A stretch of 64,000 nt of DNA from contig OZ246983.1 in NCBI GenBank assembly GCA_965232595.1, positions 3,224,001 to 3,288,000 on the forward strand, written 5' to 3'. The notes below the pieces were generated by a model. That model worked only from the letters and a program-made list of their open reading frames with translations. It did not search any database and was not told where the DNA came from. A program made the position numbers and the translations under genes. Shown piece after piece: positions 17,469-26,948 of the stretch; the first letter of the stretch is position 1; each line of letters starts with the position of its first letter. This DNA comes from SZUA-309 sp965232595 (lineage in GTDB: Bacteria; Pseudomonadota; Gammaproteobacteria; Pseudomonadales; Azotimanducaceae).

Positions 17469-18686
17469 ATGAGCGAATCAGCACTACCGACGGGCGTGGC
17501 CCTGACCCCGATCGACGAGGCGTTCAAGGAAGATCCGTATCCGATCCTCAGCAGGATTCGAGAATCGGCCAGGGTGCTGCACGATGAAGAACTCGGTCGC
17601 TACATCTACACCAGCCACGATGACGTGAAGCACATCCTTCGGGACAAGGATCTCTGGAGCGACCCGCGCAAAGCCAATCCGGGCACCTTCACCCGGGAGT
17701 TCCTCGGCGAGGAAGATACGGAGCCATCCATGCTGCTGATGGACGAGCCGGATCACCGCAGGCTGCGCATGCTGGTCAGCAACTCGTTCACTCCAGCTGC
17801 CGTGGCCCGCTGGCGTGCGCAGATCGAAGCAACGGTGCGGGCGGTGCTCGATCGGATAGAGACGGAGGAGTTTGATCTGATTGCCGAGTTCGCCGGTCCG
17901 GTTCCGACCATCGTCATCGCCCGCATGCTCGGCATCGACGAAGCCAAGGTGGACGACTTCAAGGCCTGGTCAGACACCTCCGTGAAGATCGCCTTCAACC
18001 CGTTCTCGACGCCGGAAGAACTGGCTGCCGGGCAGGAAGCCGGGGAAGCGCTGAACAGTTTTTTCCAGCAGGAGATTGCGGCGCGGCGTGCCGATCCCGG
18101 CGACGATCTGATTTCGGACATGATTCGTGCCGAAGCGGAAGGCGAGAAGCTGACGGAAACGGAGATCATCGGGCAGTGCAACCTGCTGCTGATCGCCGGC
18201 AACGTGACCACAACAGATCTGATCGGAAACGGCTGCAAAGCGCTGCTCGATAATCCTGAGCAGCTCGCGAAGCTGCGCGCGCAGCCGGAGCTGATCGAGA
18301 ACGCAGTGGAGGAAATGCTCCGCTTCGACTCTCCTGTCACCAATTCCGGGCGCATTGCCAATCGGACCATCGACATCGGCGGCTGCCCCGTGCACCAGGG
18401 AGAGAGCCTGTCGACCTCGCTGGCCGCGGCAAATCGCGATCCGAACGTCTACCCGGACCCGGACAGCTTCGACATCGAGCGCGAGGACACACATCACCAG
18501 GCTTTTGGTGGCGGCCGCCACCTCTGCCTCGGCTCGCACCTGGCCAGGCTCGAGGCGCAGGTGGCCATTCTCGGCCTGATTGATCGCTACCCCGTGCTCG
18601 AGCACTCGAGCCGGGGACACGTTTACGCCAACGTGCCGAGCTTTCGCGGCATGACGGAATTCTGGGTTAAAGGGGAGAAGCAGTAA
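17469..18686 (+). CDS. Cytochrome P450 (bacterial class I type)
   Basis: 405 residues. I-helix oxygen-activation motif AGNVTTT at 243-249 (Asn in place of the usual Glu/Asp), K-helix ExxR E282-R285, and heme loop FGGGRHLCLG at 346-355 with Cys353 as the iron ligand. There is no membrane anchor, so it is a soluble bacterial P450 that needs separate ferredoxin partners, none of which is adjacent. It overlaps the carotenoid oxygenase gene by one base (TAATG), so the two are made together. It likely hydroxylates the substrate or product of the cleavage enzyme, for example a terpenoid or apocarotenoid. Confidence 0.93.
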   Translation: MSESALPTGVALTPIDEAFKEDPYPILSRIRESARVLHDEELGRYIYTSHDDVKHILRDKDLWSDPRKANPGTFTREFLGEEDTEPSMLLMDEPDHRRLRMLVSNSFTPAAVARWRAQIEATVRAVLDRIETEEFDLIAEFAGPVPTIVIARMLGIDEAKVDDFKAWSDTSVKIAFNPFSTPEELAAGQEAGEALNSFFQQEIAARRADPGDDLISDMIRAEAEGEKLTETEIIGQCNLLLIAGNVTTTDLIGNGCKALLDNPEQLAKLRAQPELIENAVEEMLRFDSPVTNSGRIANRTIDIGGCPVHQGESLSTSLAAANRDPNVYPDPDSFDIEREDTHHQAFGGGRHLCLGSHLARLEAQVAILGLIDRYPVLEHSSRGHVYANVPSFRGMTEFWVKGEKQ

Positions 18687-20137
18687 TGAACATGCCGGTG
18701 AAAGGCAGCAACGAGGCACCCACCTGTCACGGCGGGCTGGAGAATCTGGACGAGGAGCACGACTACCTGATCGATGAGATCGAGGGCGAGATTCCGGCGG
18801 ACCTGAAAGGCACTTTCGTCCGCAACGGGCCCGGGAGGCAGAAGATCGGCGGCGAGCCCTACGGCCACTGGTTCGACGGCGATGGCATGCTCAGCGTGTT
18901 CTCCATCGCCGACGGCAAGGCGCGGTTCAAGAACAGCTATGTGAAGACGCCCAAGTACGTCGAAGAGACCGCGGCGCAGGCGGTGGTCTATCGTGGCTTC
19001 GGCACTCAGATCCCGGGAGGCTGGTGGAAGAACGCTTTCAAGCTGCCGAAGAACCCGGCCAACACGTCGGTGATCTACCACGCTGGCCACCTGCTGGCGC
19101 TGAACGAAGGGGGGCTGCCCTGGGAGGTGGACGCCACAAATCTGGAGACGAAAGGCGAGTTCACGTACGACGGCGGTCTGTTCGGCAGGACCTTCAGTGC
19201 CCACGGCAAGATCCATCCGGATTCCGGCGACTACATCAACTTCGGCTCCGGCAGCGTGCGCCGCGGCCTGCGGCCGCCGCAACCCTGCCTGAACCTGTTC
19301 CGGATCGACAGCAGCGGCAAGGTCGTGGCCAGCAATCAGGCGGTCATCGACCGGTTCCCGTTCTGCCACGACTTTGCGCTCTCGGACAACTACGGCATCT
19401 TCTTCATCGGCAGCATTGTCTTCGGCAACATGGGCCGTTTCTTCATGGGCCTGAACAGTATCTCGGACCTGATCGGCTACGACGACAACCTGCCCATGAA
19501 GATCGCCGTGGTGGACCTGAAGACGCTGGAAGTCGTCCGCCAGTTCGAAACGGACGCGGGCGCCATCATCCACTTCGGCAACGCCTTCGAGGAAGGTGAC
19601 GAGATCGTGGTGGACGGGATGTACACCGGCGAGTTCGAAGCGAACAACACGCTGGCGGACGTTTTCAACCCGGACGGCAGGTTCGGCGGCGGCACCTACA
19701 ACCGTTACCGACTGAACATGAAGACGGGCGCGCTGACCTCGGAGACGATAACGGATGTGGAGTCAGAGTTTCCAACGTTCAACCCGCGCTTCGCAGGTAA
19801 GCGCCAGGCCTATACCTACACTGCCTGCTCCGTACCGAACGGCTCCGACAGCTTCTTCAACGGCTTTCAGAAGATCGATTTCGACGGCAATGCCAGCCTG
19901 GTGACCCTGCCACCGGGCTACTACGGCTCGGAGCCCATATTCGCGCCGCGGGAGGGCGCGACTGCAGAAGATGACGGCTACCTCCTCGAAGTCGTCTACA
20001 ACGGTTTCGAGCATAAGAGCGAGCTGCACATCGTGCGGGCTCAGGACCCGACGGATCAGGTCGGCAAGCTGCATCTTCGGCATCACCTGCCGCACCAGTT
20101 TCACGGTCTGTTCGTCCCCGAAGTTCTGCTTCAGTAG
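18686..20137 (+). CDS. Carotenoid oxygenase (RPE65/CCD family)
   Basis: 483 residues forming the seven-bladed propeller family. The four iron-binding histidines are all present: His173 (SAHGK), His228 (FPFCHDF), His296 (AGAIIHF) and His473 (HQFHG). The N-terminal LKGTFVRNGPG and HWFDGDGML are diagnostic. It cleaves a conjugated double bond of a carotenoid, apocarotenoid or stilbene-type compound with O2. No carotenoid biosynthesis gene is in the window, so the substrate may come from outside. The last codons and stop fall inside a hairpin that is duplicated just downstream (20119-20170). It is the second gene of the P450 operon. Confidence 0.92.
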   Translation: MNMPVKGSNEAPTCHGGLENLDEEHDYLIDEIEGEIPADLKGTFVRNGPGRQKIGGEPYGHWFDGDGMLSVFSIADGKARFKNSYVKTPKYVEETAAQAVVYRGFGTQIPGGWWKNAFKLPKNPANTSVIYHAGHLLALNEGGLPWEVDATNLETKGEFTYDGGLFGRTFSAHGKIHPDSGDYINFGSGSVRRGLRPPQPCLNLFRIDSSGKVVASNQAVIDRFPFCHDFALSDNYGIFFIGSIVFGNMGRFFMGLNSISDLIGYDDNLPMKIAVVDLKTLEVVRQFETDAGAIIHFGNAFEEGDEIVVDGMYTGEFEANNTLADVFNPDGRFGGGTYNRYRLNMKTGALTSETITDVESEFPTFNPRFAGKRQAYTYTACSVPNGSDSFFNGFQKIDFDGNASLVTLPPGYYGSEPIFAPREGATAEDDGYLLEVVYNGFEHKSELHIVRAQDPTDQVGKLHLRHHLPHQFHGLFVPEVLLQ

Positions 20138-20170
20138 AACTTCGCGAAGTTCCTGCTTCAGTAGAACTTC
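20119..20170. terminator. Two tandem hairpins between convergent genes
   Basis: Unit 1: CGAAGTTCT (20119-20127), an 8-base loop, AGAACTTCG (20136-20144). Unit 2: GAAGTTC (20146-20152), an 11-base loop, GAACTTC (20164-20170). The units repeat with a 26-base period and one inserted base. They contain the carotenoid oxygenase stop codon and end seven bases before the end of the convergent epoxide hydrolase. They are symmetric, so could act in both directions, but lack U-tracts; mRNA 3'-end protection or Rho-linked termination is possible. Confidence 0.5.
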
Positions 20171-20176
20171 TTCGGG

Positions 20177-21124
20177 TCAGTCCGGCGCCACCAGCGTCGA
20201 CTGCCAGCGCAGCTCGGGCACCGGTTCGCCGGCAAGGAATGCCTGCATCATGGCGTTGACGGCCTCCGGCGCATCCTGCTGCACCCAGTGGGAAACCCGT
20301 GGCAGGTAGCGGATGGTCAGCTCCTCGACGAACTGCTCCGTGCCGTAGGTCGTCTCCTTGGTCAGCGCCACGTCCTCTTCTCCCCACACCATCAGGGTCG
20401 GCGTGCGGATCACGGGAAATCCCTGTTGTCGCTGGCGGCGCGCACCGCCGCCGCGCACTAGAGCCCGGTAGTAGTTGACCATGGCGGTCAGCGCCCCGGG
20501 CTGCGCCGCGTTGCGACTGTAGACCTCGACCAGCTCGTCCGGGAACAGCTCCGGATTACAGGCCGTGTTTCTGATCATTTCGCCCACGCCGCTGGCGCCG
20601 TCGCGCCCGAGTGCCCACTCCGGCAGGCCCGGGATCTGAAAGAAGAAGATGTACCAGGAGCGCTTCAGCTGCTCGAAGCTGAAGCCGCCGGAGGTGGCCG
20701 CGCCCGGGTGCGGAACGTTGCAGATGATGAGCTTCTGCAGTGGCCGGATCTGCCGGATGGCAAAGAACCAGGCGATCACCGCGCCCCAGTCGTGGGCTAT
20801 CAGCACCGTTTCCCGGGCTCCGGAAGCATCGATCAGGCCAGCCACATCGTCCATCAGATCTTCGATGGCATAGGCGGCCATGGTGTCCGGTCGGGCCGAG
20901 TTGCCGTAGCCGCGCAGGTTCGGCGCCCAGGCGGTATAACCGGCGTCCGCCAGCATGGGCAGCTGGTGTCGCCAGGAGATGCTGTGTTCCGGAAAGCCGT
21001 GCAGGCACAGGGCCAGCTTTGGCCCGTCGCCGCAGACGTCCACCTCGAACTCGTAGCCATTGGCGTAAACCATGCGGGTCTGAATCCGCGGGTCACGGAG
21101 CGAGTCTGGGATGTTCTGGGTCAT
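20177..21124 (-). CDS. Alpha/beta-fold epoxide hydrolase
   Basis: 315 residues from ATG 21124. Oxyanion motif HGFPEHSISWR, nucleophile Asp in IAHDWGAVIAW, acid member in the EEDVAL region and catalytic His in VSHWVQQDAPE complete the triad, and a cap-domain Tyr (RSWYIFFF) would activate the epoxide. The Asp nucleophile in HDWG separates it from esterases, but haloalkane dehalogenases share this plan. An epoxide made by the neighbouring P450 would be a sensible substrate. It is convergent with that operon and upstream-coupled to a GPH transporter 13 bases away. Confidence 0.9.
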   Translation of the reverse strand: MTQNIPDSLRDPRIQTRMVYANGYEFEVDVCGDGPKLALCLHGFPEHSISWRHQLPMLADAGYTAWAPNLRGYGNSARPDTMAAYAIEDLMDDVAGLIDASGARETVLIAHDWGAVIAWFFAIRQIRPLQKLIICNVPHPGAATSGGFSFEQLKRSWYIFFFQIPGLPEWALGRDGASGVGEMIRNTACNPELFPDELVEVYSRNAAQPGALTAMVNYYRALVRGGGARRQRQQGFPVIRTPTLMVWGEEDVALTKETTYGTEQFVEELTIRYLPRVSHWVQQDAPEAVNAMMQAFLAGEPVPELRWQSTLVAPD

Positions 21125-21137
21125 GTCGGGTCTCCTG

Positions 21138-22622
21138 CTACTCCGCGGCCGTCTGGCCACTTGCTTCTTTCGCGCTGCGAATCCTGGCGAGCTCGGCCTG
21201 GGTCTCGGCGTACTTCTTTCTGTCGATCCTGTACTGGGCGTAAAACATGGCGGCGATCAGCCCGGGGATGATGGTGATCGGCGAGTCGATCATCCCCAGC
21301 CACCAGATGGTCGAGGCGTCCACCTCACCCGGCCGGGCGTTGTCCGGGAAGGCGATCAGCCAGAGCGAGATCGAGGCGATGCCGTGGCCGATGGAGTTAT
21401 CCAGCTTGGCAAAAAAGGTTCTTGCCGCGTACAGAGTACCTTCCTGACGATGACCCAGCCGCACCTCATTCTCATCGGCGATGTCCGCCAGCGCGGACAT
21501 GACGCTGATGTTGAGAATGCTGCCACAGGCCGAGGACAGAATCTGGAAGAAGACGATACCCGGCAGCAACATCTCGGAGCCGTTCGCCGGGAAGCTGTCC
21601 GCTAACCTCAGAATCACCGGCAGGGCTGGAAAGACGGAAAGCCCAACGGCGGTGGCAACGATCGTCGCCCGCTTATCGAAGATGTGGTGCAGCCGGGCAG
21701 AGAACAGAAAGCCGGTAACGTAGCCGACGAAAGAGCCGATGAAGATCAGGTTGCCAATCTCGGCAGCCGACAGCTCCCAGTAGAATATGTTCATGTAGTT
21801 CGAGAGCGCCGTGCGCACGCCGAGCATCATGGACAGGCTGAAGAAAGCAATCATCAGCATCAGATAGTTGCGGTTGCTGAAAGCGCCTTTCAGGTCGCTG
21901 ATGAAGTTGCGCACCGAAAAGCGAGGCAGATCCTCGGGCGGCTGCGGCAGGTTTGGTATCTGGTCCCGGGTAAACCATGCCGAGGCCAACAGCACGGTGA
22001 CGATGGCGACGGAAATGGCCACCGCAAAGGCAGGATAAGACTCACCATTCAGCAGGCCGTTCCCGGCCACTCCGGCGGTGGCGAAAAAGATCAACGTGTT
22101 TACCTTGAACACGCCTGCACCGCCGATCCAGCCGAAGAAGTTGTTGAAGCTCATGATTTTCGACCGCTCGGTGTAGGAGGTCGCGAGCTCGCCACCCAAC
22201 GCCAGGTGCGGCACATGATAGAGCGTCATGAAGGTTCTGAGGCTGATCGACCAGCCGAGGAACCAGGCGAACAGGGCCCCCTCGGTCAGCCCCTCCGGCG
22301 GGCTGAACACGCAGTAAAAGCTGACGGCGATTGGGACTGGCGCGATGAACATGAAGGGATGGCGCCGACCCCAGCGCTTGCTGCGGAACCGATCAGAGAG
22401 GGAACCGATCAGCGGGTCCGAGATGGCATCGGTGAGCAGGGCAATTGTCGGCACCAGGCCAGCGAGCAGCACGCTCAAACCCTGCACCTGGTTGTAGAAC
22501 AGCATGCCGAGCACCGCCAGCGAGTACAGCGACATGGTCTCTGCAGACGCCCCGACGCCGAACGCCAGGCGGGTTCGAGCCGACACGGTGTGTGGATCTA
22601 CCGGACCGGTTTGATCGGACAA
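21138..22622 (-). CDS. MFS transporter, GPH (MelB-like) cation symporter family
   Basis: 494 residues and about 12 membrane helices. Family markers: DAISDPLIGSLSDRFRSK and WGRRHPFMF between helices 2 and 3, and the central ADIADENEVRLGHRQEGT segment. The GPH family imports sugars, glucuronides or other polar compounds with H+ or Na+; in this lineage many members lie near catabolic genes with unknown substrates. The start is TTG 22622 with GGGGGAG upstream. It is in an operon with the epoxide hydrolase, whose substrate or precursor it may import. A paralogue is at 47398-48762. Confidence 0.88.
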   Translation of the reverse strand: MSDQTGPVDPHTVSARTRLAFGVGASAETMSLYSLAVLGMLFYNQVQGLSVLLAGLVPTIALLTDAISDPLIGSLSDRFRSKRWGRRHPFMFIAPVPIAVSFYCVFSPPEGLTEGALFAWFLGWSISLRTFMTLYHVPHLALGGELATSYTERSKIMSFNNFFGWIGGAGVFKVNTLIFFATAGVAGNGLLNGESYPAFAVAISVAIVTVLLASAWFTRDQIPNLPQPPEDLPRFSVRNFISDLKGAFSNRNYLMLMIAFFSLSMMLGVRTALSNYMNIFYWELSAAEIGNLIFIGSFVGYVTGFLFSARLHHIFDKRATIVATAVGLSVFPALPVILRLADSFPANGSEMLLPGIVFFQILSSACGSILNISVMSALADIADENEVRLGHRQEGTLYAARTFFAKLDNSIGHGIASISLWLIAFPDNARPGEVDASTIWWLGMIDSPITIIPGLIAAMFYAQYRIDRKKYAETQAELARIRSAKEASGQTAAE

Positions 22623-22759
22623 ATACTCCCCCTCAGCTGTCCGTGTACCGTCTCGAGCTTAGGTGGCAAAGGAGGTCGGATCAAATCGTCGCGCGTTGCA
22701 AGGTGATCTCGCAGCCTGGTGTTAACCTTGGCCAGCTAGCGCGGCAAGAGATGATTGTT

Positions 22760-23407
22760 ATGGAAGTTACCGCTGAGCTCGAACGTCAGAAACGGCAGCT
22801 ACGGCGCCTCGAGATGCTGATGGACGTGATGTTCGCGCTGATGCTCTACCGGGTTCTTGCACCGTTGCCCATGCCCTCTGAGGAGGACGACTGGACCTGG
22901 GAGTTCGGTGCGCTGATCGGCCTGGGCGAGGAAGTGGGACCGGCGTTCCTGATGGCGCTCATCGGCGTGATTCTGATCATCATCTACTGGCTGCAGAACA
23001 ATAAGCTGCTCGGCAACCTGGAGCGGACCAACGGGCCGCACGTGTCATTCAGCATTGGCCAGGTGTTCTTTCTGGTGCTCTATGCCTACGCGATGGCGAT
23101 TGCCGTCGACTTCGACTCGCCTACTACCCGTGCGCTGCAGAGCCTCGCTCTGGCGGGTGTTGGCTTCTGCGGCTTCCTTGGGTTTCGTTATGCGGCGAGA
23201 GACCGACGGCTGCTCAGCGATGCCATATCCGACAAGGAGGCGGATGCGCTGAAGATCTCGGTGTTGCCCGAACCCGTTGCTGCTTTGCTGACCGTTCCGC
23301 TCGCTTTCGTGGGGCCCTGGGCCTGGGAGCTCGGGTGGCTGGTGATGTTGCCGATCGGCAGCTGGCTTCGGCGTCGACACGATTCGCGCTATCTGGAAGA
23401 GAGCTAG
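22760..23407 (+). CDS. TMEM175-like (DUF1211-type) membrane protein, divergent
   Basis: 215 residues from ATG 22760; an ATG nine bases earlier has a ribosome site too close to it. An N-terminal charged helix runs into RRLEMLMDVMFALMLYRVL, the place where TMEM175 proteins have R-x-E-AFSDAVFAIA. A second helix ends YWLQNNKLL (family: W-x-x-H-H) and a third reads FSIGQVFFLVLYAYAMAI. Later helices lie near 135 and 180-200. The layout fits a six-helix TMEM175-type K+-channel subunit, but the FSD signature is LMD here, so this is a distant relative or a different small membrane protein. Unlinked to neighbours. Confidence 0.55.
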   Translation: MEVTAELERQKRQLRRLEMLMDVMFALMLYRVLAPLPMPSEEDDWTWEFGALIGLGEEVGPAFLMALIGVILIIIYWLQNNKLLGNLERTNGPHVSFSIGQVFFLVLYAYAMAIAVDFDSPTTRALQSLALAGVGFCGFLGFRYAARDRRLLSDAISDKEADALKISVLPEPVAALLTVPLAFVGPWAWELGWLVMLPIGSWLRRRHDSRYLEES

Positions 23408-23442
23408 ACAGACCTCAGAAGTGACGGTGGTTCGGATTCTGA

Positions 23443-26400
23443 TCAGGGAGTGGGATCGGATAACGGCACACCACCTTCAGCCAGATCCTCATCTGCTTCG
23501 GCGATGGCGGTGCGGCAGGGATGGCGGTTGCTGAACAGGCGATCCCTGGCCTTTTTTGCCAGGAAGGAAATCCCGACGGTCGCAACGGCGGCGCCCCCTT
23601 CGACGATGGTCCCGGCCGTGTTGAGCTGCAGCCGGGGAGAGGCGAGGGTGCCGCCGACCTCAGTCAGCGGCGATACCAGATCGGAGAGGCCGATGCCGAT
23701 GCCCTGTCGAGCCTGGGTGTGGAACTTTGCGTGCAGCTTTTCGGTGCTGAGATTGACCCTGCCCACTCCCGTGATGTTGAGCTTATCGGTCTGCAGCACC
23801 ACGGCCGGCTCGCCATGAATGATCCCGTCGTTCACCTCAACCAGCACGGCAATGCACTGCACGTGGGAATCGGTTTCCCGTTGTGCGAAAGGATTGACGG
23901 TATCGAAGACCTCGCCCATGAAGTCGCCCATCACCGCGGTGATCGGTCCGAGCGCCACCCGCCCCTCGTCCGCGACCAGACGCAGGTAACCCTGGCTGGA
24001 CGCGGCCAGCTCCCTGACGGTCAGCCCGGAAGCGGCGAGGCGGGCGTCTACTTCGTAGCGGGGTAGAACCGCCCGAGCCGCATCATCAGCGGCTGGCAGA
24101 CCAACGATCATGTTGACGCCATCTGCCGCCAAGCTCAGGTTGGCGCCGGTTGCGGTTGGCGTGAGCTGCAGCGAGCCGGCCAGCGCGCCACCGGCCTCAC
24201 CGGCAAGCGCGAACCGGTCGACCTGCAGCTGACCGTCTTGCAGGCTGGCATCGAGCTCGACGTCCGCCAGCGTGGTGTTGTCGAGCAGCACCCGCTCCAC
24301 TGCCAGCAGGACATCGGCGTCCGCCATTCGGAGCGCCTCGATCGGCACCGGCACATCAGGTATCAGGCGCCCGTCGTCCGCCGCGATCGTCTCTTCCTGC
24401 TCGCCAGGCGCGTCCGCAAGCATTGCCTGCAGCGGCCGGAGGTCGAGCAGGGTGGCGTTCAGCTCGGCGCTGACTGAGTGGATCTCTCGGGTACCCCCTG
24501 CGGGCAGTAATGACGCCGTGCCGGAAAGGTCACTCTGTCCCAGCGTCAGATCGAACGGAGACAGCTCGAATTTCTCTCTCTCCGCTCGTAGCTCAGCCCG
24601 CACGGTCAGCGGTTCATCGGGCAGCGGCTGGCCGGCGACGGCCTCCAGCAGCTTCAGGCTCGGCAACGACGCGTTCAGGGTCAGCGCCGTGCCACTCAGC
24701 TCTGGTGGCGCGTGAACCTGCCCCTGGACGTCGACGGTGGCTTCACCCACACGAACGTTCACCGTATCCAGGCTGAGACGGTCTTCCTGCCAGCTGCCGC
24801 TACCGACGATGCGGAAGCCGGTGTCTGCGCCCACATAGGCCACGGCATCTGGCAGAAGATCCGTCAGGCTGGCGCTGTCCGCATCGATGCGGAATTCGCC
24901 TTTCGCCATGGGGTCCGTTAGCCGCAGTTTAAGCCCGCCCTGTGCCCGAGCCGGCCCGTAGCGCGCCTGCAGATCGTCCAGCGCGACTTCTTCCTCGCTG
25001 GCGAACGACAGGCGGCCGGAAACCTGGAAGGCGTGGTCGGTAAGGGGCGTCTCGCTGAGTGGAATCAGTTCGGCCAGTCTGGCGCCGCTGACAGCGAAGC
25101 GGGCAGTCGATCCGGTCAGGGAGAGGTTTTCACTGATTCTTGCGTCCACCTGCGTCTCGATGCCGCCGAGCTGGGCGGTCAGCGGTTGGATCAGAATCAC
25201 GCCGTCGCCGCCACGGAGTGCTACATCGAGATTCAGGGTTTCCGCAGGCAGCCCGTCTACATCCAGACCGAGTTCGAGCAGCGCCGCAGCGAGGTCCGAA
25301 ATCTCCGAGCTGAGCTCAAGAGCGGTTGCGTCGGAAATGGGTTCGTGGCCAACGTTGCCACGAATCGCAACGGCGATGTCGCCAATTGAGGCTGTGCCGT
25401 TGGCAATCCCGATGGCGGATTCGCTGAAGGTCAGATCGGCGGAGGCAGCGAAGGGTTTTGCCGGCACGCCTTCTACCGCCAGCGCCGTCGCGATGCTGGC
25501 TGCATCGCTGCCGCTGGCGCTGACGGAGACCGTGGAGCCCACCAGCGTGGCATGATCTGTTATCTCGCCGGTGGCATCGGCCTGGAGCGCACGGCTTTCC
25601 AGCCTGGCATCCAGACTGCTGCTGTCAGCGCTGCTGCGGCGGAGCGTCAGCTCTGCTTCGAAGGGACCGGTCAACGCGTCCGGAAGCCCGGCGAGCCGAG
25701 TCAGATCTGCGAGCTCGGGGCCGGCAGCAATCGCCTGCGCCTGCGCGCCTTCGATGCCCGGAAAGCTCGGCAGGGACGCGGAGGCCTGCACAGTTGCTGC
25801 GCCCAGCTGGAACCGGAACTGCTCTACCTGCAGTGCGGTGCCGGTCATGTTAGCGCTGGCACCCACGGTGAAAGGTAAGTCCGGCAACCCTGTCTGCCCG
25901 GCAAGGCGGGCAACCGTCCCGATGCTCGGACCTGTGGCCCGGGCGTCGAGGTCAACGCTGTCCAGGGACTGCAGGTCTGCCAACTCGCCCGAGAGGTTCA
26001 GATCGAACTCGCCGTAGGTGCCGTCGACCAGGACGGCCAGTGCATCCGGAGAGGGTGCGAGCTGAGCCTCGAATGCAAAGGGTCCGGTGGTAACCGGATC
26101 CATGCCGAGGATGCTAGTCAGGTACTCCGCGTTCGGGCCGGTTACTGACGTATCAACGGCTGGTCGCCTCGGATCGTAAAGGTCGTCGATCAGGCCGCTG
26201 GCGATGATTTCGATCTCACCGAGACTCGCGGTGAGCTCGAACGGCACGTTGCTGCCCTCAATGATTTCATCCGGCGTGCCCAAGCCGCCGGCGGCCTGCA
26301 GCGCGGTGTCGTTCACCGCACCCGTTAGCCTGAACTGAAGTCCCTGGTCGGCTCGCTCGTCGAGATCGAGCTCGGTCACTTCCGCCGTCAGCGGCGGAAG

Positions 26401-26895
26401 ATCCGGCATCGAGTAGCGGAGCGTAGCCCGGGAGACGGCAGCCCGCCGGATGACGACAGGCACCGTCGCGGCTTCTTCTGCCCCTTCTTCTGCCTCTTCG
26501 GATGTGAGGCCGGTGAAGGTCCAGTTGTCGTTGCCCTGCTCATCCATGACCAGGTGCGCTTCGATCCCTCCAGCCTGCAGGTCATCCACCAGGACAACGC
26601 CGGAAAGCAGGGAGAAGGTTTCCAGCGTCACGGAGATGCGGTCGATGGCGACCAGGTCAGGTGACTCGGTCCAGCTTGTGCTGGCGATGCGAACGGCCTC
26701 CGCGGACACCTGGATGGTCTGGCCGATCTCAATGCTGAGTGGCCCATCGATGTGGATCGTTCGTTCCAGGTAGTCGCTGGCGTAGTCGACGATGAAGGGT
26801 TTCAGACGCCCCAGGTCCACCGTCAGCAGGGCGATGAGCAGAACGAGCAGAAGCAGACCAATGGCGGCCAGCCCTAAGCGAACTGCTCTTCCCAT
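23443..26895 (-). CDS. AsmA-family envelope protein (giant)
   Basis: 1150 residues. A single N-terminal helix (AAIGLLLLVLLIALLTVDL) anchors a long periplasmic region. Residues 30-150 match the AsmA N-terminal domain (LKPFIVDYASDYLERTI), and the C-terminal 250 residues match AsmA_2: VRELAASSQGYLRLVADEGR, VMGDFMGEVFDTVNPFA and VGGTLASPRLQLN. AsmA proteins (YhdP, TamB, AsmA) form beta-rich bridges that conduct phospholipids between inner and outer membrane. The middle is built of repeated short beta units. It is divergent from a glycine-zipper lipoprotein across a region with inverted repeats, so both may respond to envelope state. Confidence 0.9.
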   Translation of the reverse strand: MGRAVRLGLAAIGLLLLVLLIALLTVDLGRLKPFIVDYASDYLERTIHIDGPLSIEIGQTIQVSAEAVRIASTSWTESPDLVAIDRISVTLETFSLLSGVVLVDDLQAGGIEAHLVMDEQGNDNWTFTGLTSEEAEEGAEEAATVPVVIRRAAVSRATLRYSMPDLPPLTAEVTELDLDERADQGLQFRLTGAVNDTALQAAGGLGTPDEIIEGSNVPFELTASLGEIEIIASGLIDDLYDPRRPAVDTSVTGPNAEYLTSILGMDPVTTGPFAFEAQLAPSPDALAVLVDGTYGEFDLNLSGELADLQSLDSVDLDARATGPSIGTVARLAGQTGLPDLPFTVGASANMTGTALQVEQFRFQLGAATVQASASLPSFPGIEGAQAQAIAAGPELADLTRLAGLPDALTGPFEAELTLRRSSADSSSLDARLESRALQADATGEITDHATLVGSTVSVSASGSDAASIATALAVEGVPAKPFAASADLTFSESAIGIANGTASIGDIAVAIRGNVGHEPISDATALELSSEISDLAAALLELGLDVDGLPAETLNLDVALRGGDGVILIQPLTAQLGGIETQVDARISENLSLTGSTARFAVSGARLAELIPLSETPLTDHAFQVSGRLSFASEEEVALDDLQARYGPARAQGGLKLRLTDPMAKGEFRIDADSASLTDLLPDAVAYVGADTGFRIVGSGSWQEDRLSLDTVNVRVGEATVDVQGQVHAPPELSGTALTLNASLPSLKLLEAVAGQPLPDEPLTVRAELRAEREKFELSPFDLTLGQSDLSGTASLLPAGGTREIHSVSAELNATLLDLRPLQAMLADAPGEQEETIAADDGRLIPDVPVPIEALRMADADVLLAVERVLLDNTTLADVELDASLQDGQLQVDRFALAGEAGGALAGSLQLTPTATGANLSLAADGVNMIVGLPAADDAARAVLPRYEVDARLAASGLTVRELAASSQGYLRLVADEGRVALGPITAVMGDFMGEVFDTVNPFAQRETDSHVQCIAVLVEVNDGIIHGEPAVVLQTDKLNITGVGRVNLSTEKLHAKFHTQARQGIGIGLSDLVSPLTEVGGTLASPRLQLNTAGTIVEGGAAVATVGISFLAKKARDRLFSNRHPCRTAIAEADEDLAEGGVPLSDPTP

Positions 26896-26948
26896 ACTTT
26901 CCCCCCGCGCGACCGTTCAGTCGATCACCGGATATTTTCCCTGTCCGT

